A DNA stretch of 64,000 nt from Pleodorina starrii (lineage: Eukaryota; Chlorophyta; Chlorophyceae; Chlamydomonadales; Volvocaceae), in the NCBI GenBank assembly GCA_030267565.1, contig BRXU01000019.1, forward strand, positions 2,406,501-2,470,500, in the 5' to 3' direction. Shown one piece after another: positions 35,001 to 47,255 of the stretch (the first letter of the stretch is position 1; each line of letters begins with the position of its first letter). A program made the position numbers and the translations under genes. The notes under the pieces are model-generated. The model worked only from the letters and a program-made list of their open reading frames with translations, did not search any database and was not told where the DNA came from.

Positions 35001-38000
35001 AGCAATGTTCTCGGTCTTGGTTTAGGTACTTTCCGTAATCCCAATTTCGTAACGCCCGTCATCTCACGCACACGCCGAGTTCCCAGCCCGCCTCATCGCT
35101 GACGCTCGTCGCCTTGCCCCCTCGCTCGTACACCGTGCCCCTGCCGTACACATATACCGCTTCTCACACTGCGCACGGGCAGGCTGGCTCGACAGGCGGC
35201 GCGTGGGTGCCGATCGGGCTGGGACGGGCCCGCGGTGGCTCCGAGACCGGCGGTGACGAGGCGCTCTTCGTGGTGGTCGCATGGCCCATGGGTCGTTCTG
35301 CCCGGACGGCGCTGGGCCTGAGCCGAGAGCAGCACTTCCACATCACGCTGGGCTTCCAGGCACAGGTGGGTTTGGCTGGGTTGGCTGGATCGGTGAGTCG
35401 GTAGTTAGTAGTTCGCTGCGGTCCTCCTTGATTACCGTACACCCCACCCGAGCATTGCCCACCAACCGACAAACCGATCAACCGAAAAACCGACCGATAT
35501 CTGGATAGATAGATGCGTGCACAGATAGGCAACAGAAGGCTAAGGGCGCCGCCCGGTTCTGTGCTCCCCCTCCCATCTCCCATCTCAGCCGCTTCAGTTC
35601 GTAATTCCACAAACCCTCGTCATCTGTGTCGTACTGTCATTGCTCCCCCTTTTACGATATGTTCCCAGGACGTCCACGGAGTGCCCAAGGGCATTGCCGC
35701 TCTGAAGGGCGGCCGAATGGATCGGGAGGTGATGGCGGCACTCGCCTCCGCAGCCGAGTCGGCGGGTAGGCGGGTGGCCGAGTGGGCAGAGGGGCATGTG
35801 TGTGTGCGTCATGGCTTGGGGATTGCGTCAGCCCATACCTCCTCCCACTCCTTGCCGAGTCGGTGGGCGAGGCGGGTGGGCGGGTTGATGGGGTTGGAGT
35901 ACGAACCCGGTACGAGCTCGGGACACACCGGCTCCGAATACGGCACCCCGCCCGGACTCCGTCCCGAACGCCGTCTCCGTTCCTTCGCTGCGGTATCTTC
36001 CGTTTTACCCCGCCTGGACTCTTGGTTTTCGGATAACTGGATTCTGGAATTCTGGGCCCTACCCCGAATGTCACTTGGCCCTGGCCCTAATGTCGCTTGG
36101 CCCTTGGCCCCTCGCTTTGCTTGCCTGCTTTGCTTCCTGGCCTGATGGCCGCCTGCAGGCCTGGGGCTCACGATGTACGACCGGGCAGCTGTCCTGGTGC
36201 TGCAGGTGGGGTGTACGGCTATGGGGAATGGGACAGTTGGTCAACGGATCCGTACGTAACGGAATCCAGCTCGTCCCGCTTCATCCCGAAATCTGCTGTC
36301 GGGCTACTTGCGGCACCAATTTCACTGACATGCGTTCTGTGCGGCTGAAATTACTAAATATATAATGAGTACAAGTATCTCGCCATATGCGCTGAAGGGG
36401 CTTGCATGCATGCGTGATGGAGGGAGGTTCGGAAGGGCCGCGGGAAGAGCCGCCTAGGGGGGGAGGCAAGTTCGGCACACCGGCGCTTGGCGGCACCTGT
36501 AGGGTGTAGGCGCAACGGTCCTCGACCCGATTGAGGTGCCTGACGCGGCGTCCCTCAGTACCCTTCCTACGCTGCCATCGCCAGACGTCTCGTCGCCTGA
36601 AGTCTTTGACCAGCGGGTCGGGTGGGTCGCGGGTGGTGCCCTTCAAGTCGCAGTCAAGCATAACAGCCCGTACTTACCCCGTTACCCGGCATGGTTCGCA
36701 CCGCGGAGAGGGAGAGAGAGAGAGGTTTCGGAGCCCGATCCGAAGCCACCGCGGTGATATCACGGCCGGGCCTGCCTCCAACACCCCGATCCACGGCATG
36801 TGTATCATGGATTGGTTGGTTAGGTGGTTAGGCTCCCCTCCCGGAATTAGTTGGTTGGTTGGTTGGTTGTCAGTTCTCGTCCTAACTAACCCAACCGTAG
36901 GTCCTAACGGAGCTTCAGCTGGCGGCGGCGGCGGTGGCGGGCGATGTTCCGGACGGTGCCGCCGCGAGCGGCTCGAAGTGCGGCCGCGGATCCGGTACGA
37001 CATGCGCCGGCGGCCGGCCGACCCTGCAGCCCAACGTCCTCGACTGCCTGTACGGCATGTTGCAAGCCTCCCTTGACTGGACCGGATCGGTCGGACTGCT
37101 GTCGGAGGCGCCTCCCGGCGACGACGGAACGCCGCATCCCGCCGCAGCGGCGGCGGCAGCGGCGGCAGCCGGCCAGTACGGCTGCAGTACGGCAGAATAC
37201 GGTCGCCGGTGCTTCATCGCGGGATGCGCGCGCGTGGCGCTGTCGCGCGTGGCGGGCTGGTGCGGCGAGCTCGATGAGGTGTACGAACATGTACGGCATG
37301 CGGAGGCGCTGGCGGCAGCCACCTCCGCCGCTGCTGCTGCCGCCGCCGCCGCCGGCGAAATCCTGCCGCCGCCGCCGGGGCCCTGTGGAGACGCGAGCGT
37401 GCTGCTGGCGGCGGCGGCGTGCCTCGCCGGCAGGGCCAGCAGCCAGCGGGAGGAATTTGCAGCGGCGGCCGCCGCATTCACGCGGGCCGCTTCCGCATTA
37501 GAGTGAGTGTTCGATGCCGTACAAGCGGGACGAGCAGGACTCACAGCCCGGGTGGCATCCAACAGCCGACGCAAGTTTGGTGCTGCCGTACGCTGTCGCT
37601 GCCGTACGCTTCCGCTCTGCAGTCTTACCCATCGTATCCACTCCCGCTTCCTTGTCCTGTGATCCAACGTGATACTGTTGGTGGAAATGTTTGTTTGCAC
37701 ACGGCTGTTTGCATTTACCGTTATATAACTGCCGATGCCGCCGTACACGCGGGTCCTCAACAGTGCACACCTACCGATAGCAAGGCTCCCGCTCCTCCGC
37801 TCCCTCCGCCAGTATTCCGTGCACTCTTTCGCCTTACTCCTGCGCGCCTCCATTCCGTGCCCTCGTTCGCCTAACGACTCGCTGTCCTTTCCTTCCTTCC
37901 TTCCTTCATTCCCTTCATTCCTTCCAGGCGCGTCTCCGCGTCTGCCTCCGCCTCCGCCTCCGCCTCCGCCTCCGCCTCCGCCTCCGCCTCCGCCTCCGCC

Positions 38001-41000
38001 TCCGCTGCCACCGCCACCGCCACCGCCGCATCCGACGCCCCATCGGCCGTGATAAGGCCCACCACCGATCTGCCGTACCTTCTGCGTCAGGCTGTGACGC
38101 CCTCCCTGGACTGTGACGCGCTGCGGCGAGCCGCCGCCGCCTGCAGCCGCCGGCTGGCGCAGCAACAGCCGCCACCGCCGCCGCCGCCGTATTCGCCACA
38201 GCCGGGATCTCCGCAACCGCAGCAGCCGCAGACGCTGCTGGATAGCGGGCGGGTCCGGAACCCCCGCGCGCGCGCCGTCGTGCCCGGCGTCCGCGTCGGT
38301 GCCGCCGCCGCTGCTGCCGCCGCCGCGGCAGCGGAGGCGGACGTAACGCTTCCTAGGAACACGTCTTGGGTCGTACCGGGTGTTCTGGCGGGCGGTTCCA
38401 CGCCCAAGAGGCCTGAGCAGATGGCGGCGCTGCGGCAGCTGGGCATCGGCCTGGTGGTCACATTGACGGCGGAGGAGCCGCTGCCGGCGGACTGGTTCAC
38501 CGCCGCCGCGCCGGCGGCGCGCTGCGGCGGCGCCGGCGCCGGCGCCGGCGCCGGCGCATTCGCTGGTGTGCGGAACCTCTTCGTGCCGGTGCCCAACTAC
38601 GAGCCACCATCCGTACAGCAGATGGACGAGATACTGGCGGCGCTGGAAGGGCATGTCGCGGAGGCGGCGACGGCGGTGGCGGCGGCGGCGGCGGAAGCCG
38701 CCGCCGCCGCCGCCGCCGGCGGCGCGGTTCTAGTGCATTGCGGCGGCGGCAAGGGACGCGCCGGGACGGTGCTCGCGTGCTACCTCTGTAAACACGGGCA
38801 GGCGCCGCCGCCGCCGCCACCGCCGCCGCCGCCGCATCAACCCAATGCGCCACCGGTCCAACCCAACAGGCAGGACGGGGGCCAGGCGGGTGGCAGCAGT
38901 GCGGCGACGGCGGCGGCGGCGGCGCCTGCCATGTCCGCTGACGCCGCTGTACAGATGATCCGGGAGCTTCGGCCAGGCAGCATCGAGACGGAGCAGCAGC
39001 GTCGATTCGTGGGCCGCTACTGCGACCTCCTCTGGCGTCGGTACGACATGCAGGCCGCTGCCGCTGCCGCTGCGGCTACAGCTGTGGTCATGTCGTCGTC
39101 GTCGGCGGCGGCGGCGGCGGAGGTCATGGCGGCGGCGGAGGAGGCTGATGACGGCGGCGGCGGCGGCGGCAGCGGTGACCCGTATGAGCCGCTGGTGGCT
39201 GGTCAGGCCCCTGGAAGCAGCAGCAGCAGCAGCACGGGTCGGGGGACCAACGCGGCGGAAGTTGCGGAGGCGGACGTGGGGGCCGCCAATCCGCCGGGGC
39301 CGTCACTACACGAGCAGCGGCATCAGCGGCCGCCGCCACCACCACCACCACAACAACTCGCCCAACACCAGCAGCAGCAGCAACACCAACACCAGCAGCA
39401 CCACCACCACCACCAACAACAGCCGCAGCAGCAGCAGCAGCAGCAGCAGCCAGCCGGGTACCAACGGGGGCGGCAGCGAGCGGCTCACGCGGCCCAACAG
39501 CCCGCTCCGCCGCCGCCGCCGCCGCCCGCCCGGATGCTGCCCCGGCTGGCGGTATTGGTGGGGCTGCCGGGCAGCGGCAAGAGCACGTTTGCCAGTGCAC
39601 TGGAAGCCAGCGGAAGGTGGGGGCGAGAGCGCGAGAGCGCGTGTGTGTGTATGTGGGTCGTCCGACAGCCAAGGTTACTAATCGATGGAATCGGTAGCAG
39701 AGGATGGGTGGTGGATGGGTGGGTGGGTGGGCTCAGTCGGGGCCCAACCGTGATCCGCAATTTGTTATGCTGCCCTGGCGCAGGTGGAGACGCGTCTGCT
39801 CCTCCCGCACCCATGCGGCCGCCCACCTGCCACCTGCCGCCCTGCCACCTCCCACCTGCCGCCTGTCGCCTGTCGCCTCCCACTTTCGCGCCTCCCGCCG
39901 CCGTCCGAGTCAATCTTGTAACCGCACCTTAGCCGCCACCTTACCCGCCCACCCAACCCCCTTTGAAATCACCACCTCTGCAACAACCCCCCCGCTACAG
40001 CAAAACCCCCCACTACGCTCACCACACTCACTTTCTCTTCCCCTCCCGCTTCCACACACATGTACACCGCACCACGCCTCACACACACTCTGCACTCAGG
40101 TGGAGTCGCATCTGTCAGGACGAGTGCGGCAGTCGCGGAGCAGCGGAGGCCGCCTTCAGCGCCGCCATGCTGCGGGGCCCCGCCGCCGGGTGGAAGCCGC
40201 ATGTCGTACTGGACCGCTGCAGCCCGGATGTGGCGGACCGGCGGGAGTGGCTCAAGATGGCGCTGCTGGGTCGCAGGGAGAAGGGTGGGTGCTGGGTGGG
40301 TGGGTGGGTGGGTGGGTGCGTGGGTGTGGGTGTGGGGTGGAGCCGCAGGGTGAAAGGTGCGTGTGTGTGTTTGGGGGGGGGGGTGAGGGGCACAGGGGAG
40401 GCAGGGGAAAGGGTGCGTGTGTGTGGGTGGGTGGGGGGGGGTCAGTGCGTGTGTGTGTATGTAGGGGTCGCAAGGATTAGAAGTTGTCGGTCAGTGGCGG
40501 TTGTGGTTGGCGCCGGCGGGAGGGAAAGGTGCGGCGGCCAACGTCGCCGCGTCGTCCCTGCGAAAGACCTCGCGGCGCGGCGCGTGGCGATCCTCCCCCG
40601 CCCCGTCTCGTTCCGCTTAGGCCGCTCCATCCGTGGCATCACGTCGTACGCATGCCGTACATTTGTGACGTACAAAAATACAGGCATCGTGGCGGTCTTC
40701 TTCGACGTGGATCGGGAGGTGTGTAAGGCCCGCGTGGTGGCGCGCTCCGACCATCCAACCATCGCTAAAGGTGAGCACACAGCCACACACACAAACACAC
40801 ACGCGCGCACACAAACACGCACACATATTTGTTCGTCCTAAACCCTTACCCACGGCACACACACACACACGCACACAACCGACCATAACGTGCACGAATA
40901 AAAAACCGTGTTCTACCCAGCACGCAACCGTTTTCTACCATGCACGAATAAAACCGTTTTTGCCGTGCACGAATAAACCGTTTTTGCCGTGCGCCCACCT

Positions 41001-41232
41001 TCCACCCCCCGGGAGAGCAGGTCGCGGTCGGTCCATTGTGGACTCATTCGCCGCCCGCCTGCAGCCGCCCACCGCGGCGGAGGGCTTCGAGCGCGTGCAT
41101 GTCATCCGCGACCCACGGGACGCTGAGGTGCTGCTGGCGGCGTGGGGCGCGGCAGCCCGTGTGCTGCCCAAGGACGAAGGGCACTCGGAAGAGGAGGCAG
41201 AGGAGGAGGAGAAGGAAGGGGAAGAGGATTAG
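32041..41232 (+). CDS. Multidomain RNA repair protein: RNA ligase, 2H phosphodiesterase, DSP-like phosphatase, P-loop kinase
   Basis: Exons: 32041-32197, 32290-32475, 32571-32735, 32863-32986, 33139-33382, 33698-34245, 34608-34725, 35183-35365, 35669 to about 35770, 36919-37502, 37928-39616, 40100-40284, 40684-40770, 41021-41232; about 1,500 aa. Phases agree except the uncertain end of the ninth. RNA ligase (PF09414-like): KFPRTPHL, motif I KVDGAN (Lys117), LYGEWVAARH and FLAFDVYD, EGVYLR (267), ARAKVV, then HWSKR. 2H phosphodiesterase: HIT at 484-486 and HIT at 567-569, 83 residues apart. Phosphatase: HCGGGKGRAG (Cys codon 38739). Kinase: Walker A GLPGSGKST (39561-39587), VVLDRCSP, RSDHPT. 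Ala/Gly/Pro/Gln/His linkers separate them; the end is acidic. Expected role: heal RNA 5' and 3' ends, then ligate, using ATP. The Met at 32346 is an alternative start placing the ligase Lys at residue 46. Confidence 0.85.
34564..34602. repeat. (GT)n tract before the 2H exon
   Basis: TGTGTG units with GCGT and ATGT interruptions end a few bases before the acceptor ACGGCAG at 34607. Confidence 0.8.
35948..36010 (+). repeat. Dispersed ~75-bp repeat, copy 2
   Basis: Resembles 16356-16430 on the same strand. It lies in the long intron between the 2H and phosphatase parts of the RNA repair gene. Confidence 0.65.
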
Positions 41233-43636
41233 GAGGCGTAGGAGGAGGCGTAGGAGGAGGAGGAGGAGGAGGAAGAGGGGGAAAGGGGAGGATTAGGACG
41301 AAGCGAAAGGGGATGTGGGATTGTGGAGGACTCCTGGAGGACGAAGCCGCAGAGGTGGATCGGAGCGGGGGTGGGGGGCTCAGGCGGGGAAAGAGGGTGA
41401 ATGACAAGAGGAGGAGGAGGAGGAGCAGCGGGGGCAAGAGTGGGCGGCGGGACGCGGGAGGCCCTGGCGGTGCAGGCGTGCCAGGCTGGCAGGCGGACGA
41501 ACCCGTTGGGCGACGGTGGACACTCCCGTTGCTGCATGACCCAACCAGCAGTACTGCAGTACGGACCATACCATACATACCGTACACATACCAGTACGGT
41601 ATCTTTCTATGATCTTGCGTGTACGGATAACAATGCCTGCGGGACTGCGGCCGTGCGACAGCTCATTAATCGGCACGAGCTGCCGCCCAGACTGGCCAGA
41701 CCTGACCCGCCAATGATGTGGGAGTGCTCCGGAGTTACGGTATGGTAGTGGTGACGGGCTGAGGGGCCTCGAGGGCGGCGGGCTGAAACCAATCAAATGC
41801 GCGGTCAGCCATGCTTCGTTCCCGTTGAGTGAAGAGGAGTGAACCTCGGGTTGATAGTGAACCAGGCTGACGGTGTGTTGCATTTATGTGTTGCATGACG
41901 GGCAAGGAGGTCCACGATGGGCGCGAGGGCGCGAGGGCGCGAGGGCGCGAGGTGCAGTCCGTTGGTGTTACGGACGCGGGTGGTGACTGGTGAGCGAGAG
42001 AACGCAGTGCTCGAGGAGAGATAGAGCCAAGCCGCAGTGCCATGGAAAGGCTGTGTTTGTTTGTTGGGTAGTTGGCTTATCTCTTCTACCGTATTTGATT
42101 GGACTGCAGTGGGCTGCCGTTGTCGGACCCTTTGCTTGCCCGCGGTTTTGTCGAAACGCTTTGCATGCCCGCGGAGGCTGCAACGGGGAGAAAAAGGACG
42201 GGAACACGGTGTACGAGCATGACCGGGAACGAATGTGCATTCTGGTCATTAGGTTGGATGGGAACTCGTCTCGTCGGCTCAGCTGGGCCCCTGAGTGAGT
42301 GCCATCCGGCCGGGTGCAGGATACGTTTGTAACAGTGAGGGGCCCAGAATTTACTAGTACTAGTACAGCGGGGCGGGGACCGACCCAGGGGTCGGTGTGC
42401 AGCCGTTTCCTTGGACAGTCTTGGGCCTGGCGCGAATGGGCGAGGCACATGAGTGGATGCAATTTACTGCTACGCATGGAAGGTCGTGTTCAGGCGCCAA
42501 GTTTGCGGTGCGAAGTTCTCATTCCCTTCATACCTCCGCGGCTGGCTGACGGGTCGTTGGAATGTGGCGTCCCGCCAACCTGCTGACGTGCTGAGGCGAA
42601 TGAACGGATATTCTGTTGACTTTGGCCAAGCCGCAAATGATGGGGAAACATTATTTTTTAGGATGTCCTCAAGATCATTGAAAAAACCAGGTGTTGTTGG
42701 ATGCGAAAAGGACCGACAGCACCTTACTGCACACGAAGAGTTGAAGGTATGCCCGCTCGCCCGCACGCGATATGACTTTCCCATTACAGTGTACCCTCCG
42801 ACTTATTGAGCTTGGCCGGTTCGTAAGGTTCGTAAGTCGACTTTAACTGCCGTGCGCAGTGCCCACGGTGGTTATGCTGCCGTGGCCCGTGGGTACTCAA
42901 GCGCCTTTGATTTTAAGCAGATTTGGAAGCATATCATGTGTAAAAATTAAAGACGCTAAAGGGCGATGCAAAACCGTGACCGCGTCCGCGGACGCCCTAA
43001 CGCCTTCTGTCTGGTCGTGCGTGGCCGCAATCATAGGCATCCCCTCCCCTTGCATGAGCCATGGAAAACTGCAGTTTATCATAAAACGGATACCGTGTTA
43101 TTTGCGCAGTCTATGGACTTGAGCATTTTCCGGTACGGCATTCATGTCGATGTTCAAAGTTCATATGGTTGCAGCCGAACTGCCGAACTTGCACCAAACC
43201 ATCTATTTGTCGTCCTGATTACAATTGCCCTATTGTGATGACTACTGACCGCTTCTAGCTCGCATGATAGCACACTTGCTGAAGTATCCACCCAGCCGAG
43301 CAATCCAAAACACTCGAGAATAGATAAAGAAAAAAAGATATGCACTTAATTCACGTAAAAATTACGCAAACAGCTGTGTGTTGATTCTTCACGGCGAACG
43401 TGGAAGAAACGTTAGTACAGCAAACGTCGATTTGCAGGGCACCAACGTCGAGCGTTGGAAATTACAGTGGACGCCCTCGTGGCTGCTTGCATGAATCCAG
43501 CGGAGCTCCTGCCGCCCACGCGCAGAAAACTCCTTCGGACTTTACCGACCTTGATTGTGCTCCCGGCAGCCTGATTCACCGCAGCTGCGGGCCCTCTGGA
43601 CCTGCGCTGGGCTGCACCAAACAATAACTCAAGCCG
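41233..43636. other. No gene seen; intergenic
   Basis: A GA-rich stretch (41240-41290), four copies of GCGAGGGC (about 41925-41952) and otherwise unremarkable sequence. Frames such as 42453-42809 have no recognisable features. It should hold the 3' end of the RNA repair gene and the promoter of the coiled-coil gene; a TAA at 43625, in frame upstream of the ATG at 43637, supports that start. Confidence 0.45.
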
Positions 43637-46600
43637 ATGCGCTCCTCGTCTCAAGGGGGCGTCCCTTATTACCAAGCCGGCGCGCCGGCGCTCCACCAAG
43701 GGCTGAACTCGGGGGGATCCACGAGCACCTCGGCCCGCGGCGCATCCCTGGGCGGCGGATCCCAAGCCGGTCCGCCGCCCAGACCACGGACGTCCATGCC
43801 CGGCTCCAGGGCCAGCGACCACAGCCTCCGGGCGTCGTACCCCGCATTCACGCCGCAGCCCCCGCCCACGCCGCTCACCCAAGCCTACCAGCCCAGCGGA
43901 CCGCCCTCCTACACCCCGCCGCCGGTGCCTGTCTTTCCGCTGCCAAGCGGCGCCCCCATCAACCCACACGGTCAGATGCAGCAGCTGCAGAAGCTGCCAT
44001 CTGTGGATAAGATGGCGGGCAATCGCCCCTCCTCCGCCTTTGTGGGTCTCACCAGCAGTTACAGGTCAGTCACTGCTATACACACACGTATGCCGTACAC
44101 ACACGTATACACACCTCCCCCGCGCTGATGGGTCCGATGGGGAGTTACGGCTCTCACAGCGCCACAGGGACACAGCGCCACAGCGCCACAGGGCGTGGCC
44201 TTGGTGTGAGGACCTCTCCGAAACCCGAAACCCTACAGGGCATCATCATTTCCCGCCTTTCCCCGCACCCCCACCTACGTTCCCCGCAGGGTCCAGGTGG
44301 ACGACAAGATCCGCAACGCACGACCCGAGAGTGAGTGCTGTGCCGCACTGTGCTGCTACTGTGTCGTACTGTGCTGCTATTGTGCTGTTGCTGTGTTGTC
44401 CTCCTCCCCATCGTGTGCTGTGCAGTCCACCTGTCTGGACCTGTCATTGTATTTTGCGGTCCGTTCACAGTCCAGCATTACAAATGCGGTGATGTGGGCG
44501 TGTGTGCATGAGTGCGTGCATGGTGTGCTCGAATTCAACCCACCTCCCTCTCCCCTCCCCTTCCCCTCCCCTTCCCCTCCGCTCCCTTCCCTCCCTCCCC
44601 GCCTTGCGCACCTACTCTCACGTCGCTGCCGCCGTCCCACCGCTGCGGCACCGTCATCCTCACCCTCCTCCCCTCCCCTCCTCACCTCATTTGCCCCCCA
44701 CTATCCCCTCCACTTTCCCACAAACAAGTCTCCTGTTCCCTCCTCCTCTCCCTCCTCCTCTCCCTCCCCTCCTCCCCCTCCCCTCCCCCCCGCCTCCCCC
44801 GCAGCCCCCCAAGAGGTCCGCCAGCACACGGTCCACGTCCAGGCGCTTGCCTTCGCCAAGGAGCCGGAGACCCTCGCGGAACACGTGCTGGGCCTCAAGC
44901 GCGAGCGCAACTCCCTACTGGCTGACAAGCAGCTCCTGCTGGTCAACAAGCGGAGGCTGGAGACGGTGTTGGGCAAGCTGCTGGGGCTGGCGGGGCTGGA
45001 GGCGGGAGGAGGCGACGGGGAGGGGGACGTGCTGGGGAGGGCGGGCGGCCACGGCGTGCGCGGAGGAGGAGCCGGCGGCGGGGGCCATCCCATGAAGACA
45101 AAGATGCTCAAGGTGAGGGGGCGGGGCGGCGCGGGGAAGAGGGAGATGGGGGCCGGATAGGGCAGGGAGGGGGTATGGGGGGGATGGGAGGGGGGAAGGG
45201 AGGAAGGGGACGGGTGGGGGAGGGCGGGGCGTGGTGCCGTGAGCGTGCCGTGTGAGAGGGCAGGATGGGGGGTATACCGGGAGGGGGCATGACGAGGGCG
45301 ACTCGGCCGGGGGCTGTGTGTGTCTTGAGCAGCGGGCACACGCGCACCGCGACGCGCAAGCGCGGACGTGCCGCCTGTCGCGGAGCGAGCGGAGCGCTGT
45401 TGCGCTTCTCGGACTCGAACAGTTGAGTCACAGGACCGCGACGACGGCGCTCAATCCGCACCCGAGCCACCAACGTCCGCGCGTCTGTGCACGGCTGCGG
45501 CGACTGCACGTCTTGTCTGCACGCAGTCTTCATTCTGTTTGTGTGTGTGTGTGTGTCTGTCTGCCTGTCTCTCTGGTGGGTTCCGGGTGGGTCACGGAGT
45601 GATATGCTCCTTACTATAACAATGGGTGCACAGGTGTTGGACGACAGCCGCGCGCTGGATCAGAAGCTGTCGGGCAGCGGTGGCGCGGCCGCGGGCATGA
45701 CGGTGGCGGAGGCGGAGGCCAAACTCAACGAGTTACAGGAGCGGCTCACAAAGCTCACGGTGAGGGATCCAGGGAGAGGGGGAGTCGGAGTTGAGAGGGC
45801 GGCGGCGGGCTCGGAGACGGGGCCGGTGGCGGGGGCGGGGGGACGGAGTCGAGGGCGGGACAGAGTACCGAAAGATTGTACCGCAGGAGTAGGGGGCGGA
45901 TGCGGGCCGGTGGATGGGGGAGGAGTCGGGGGCAGGGCGTGGGGACGGGGTCGACGCGCATTCAGCGGCGGGGCCGGGGCCCGGGGCTTGAGCGGAGTTT
46001 ACGTACCGGTGGTGGGGTAGGGTGGGGTGGGGTGGGGTGGGGTTGGGGGGAGAAGGGACGGGGGCCGTGCCGCTGGGCGATGGCCGCCCAAATTGCCCGG
46101 ACCCCTTGCTGCGGGGCCGGGACCGGGGGGACAGGGCACTGGGTCAATACGGGGCGTGGCGGGCGTGGCACGACGTCGCATTGGGAGCGGTGTTTTGTGG
46201 TTGGAGTCACAGCGTGTGGGACTTGCGTTGACATCTTCTTCCTGCTACTAGGGTTGTACCTTGTACGTTGTCGCCTTACCAGATGCCGCCGTCCTGCCTG
46301 CTGCTTCATCGTGTATGCGGTGCTTGGCGCGATGTGTGGGTTTGGCACGGTCATACCTCTCACGCTCCTCATCTGTCGCGTCGCCTTAACTTCTGCCTGC
46401 TTTCCCCTGGCTTTCCTGCCTACCTGCCCGCCCGCCGGTCTGCCTGCCTGCCTCGGGTTGCAAACTGCCGTACTGCCGTACCGTGTTCCAACCGCACGCA
46501 GGCCGAGCGCGACCACACTGTGGGTCGCCTGGAGGGCGAGTTGTCGTACAGGCGAACGCAGGCGGCGGCGGCGACGTCGAACCTGCAGAAGCAGCTGAGC

Positions 46601-47221
46601 GAGGCGCAAGAGGAGAACAGCCGGTGGGTGGGTGGGTGGCTGGAAGAGAGAGAGATGGGAGGGGGGGGCAGCGGCACGTGTGGGCAACACGTGGGGTTCG
46701 CGGGACAAAGGGGCGCGAGACTACCGGGGCCTTTCCGGGGCATGACACCGGGGCCTTTCCGGGGCACGTGACACGTTCGTGCGCGCACGTTTTTCAGGGC
46801 TGGTTAGGGCCGTTCCTTGAAATTGAAAGGGCCGCCATGGCAACCCCCTTGACTTACGTCCCTCGCGCTGCGGTATCGTTGTTCATTGCTTACCCCTTTA
46901 CTTGCGTGCCTCCGCCTGGCACTCAAGTACGCTGAGGCGTCAAGTGGTCAGGCACCAGAATATCCATCTGCTCTTGTACTCGGTGTCACCCTCTTCTACT
47001 TGGTTGAGTGTGCGCGATGCAAACGACAGTGTGAGGTTTTCCATCGCTTAACAAACAAATCCCCTCTCCGCTCCCTCCCTGTGCTGTAAACGCGCCCTGT
47101 TCCGCCCCGAAAACGGACCACCAGTTTACGACAAAAGGTGGACGAGCTGCAAGGCCATCTGGAATTCCAGGTGAGCTGGCTGACGGTTGTGGCGGTTGAT
47201 TGATTGTTTTGTTGGGCCGGG

Positions 47222-47255
<34 letters not shown>

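Noticed and set aside
37928..38050. (CCTCCG)n as a proline-rich protein start
   Set aside because: The frame that joins upstream and downstream exons reads it as Ser-Ala repeats in the linker of the RNA repair protein; the proline frame ends shortly after.
42453..42809. 118-codon frame in the spacer before the coiled-coil gene
   Set aside because: No recognisable motif, no splice-compatible partners, and a length within chance for this composition.
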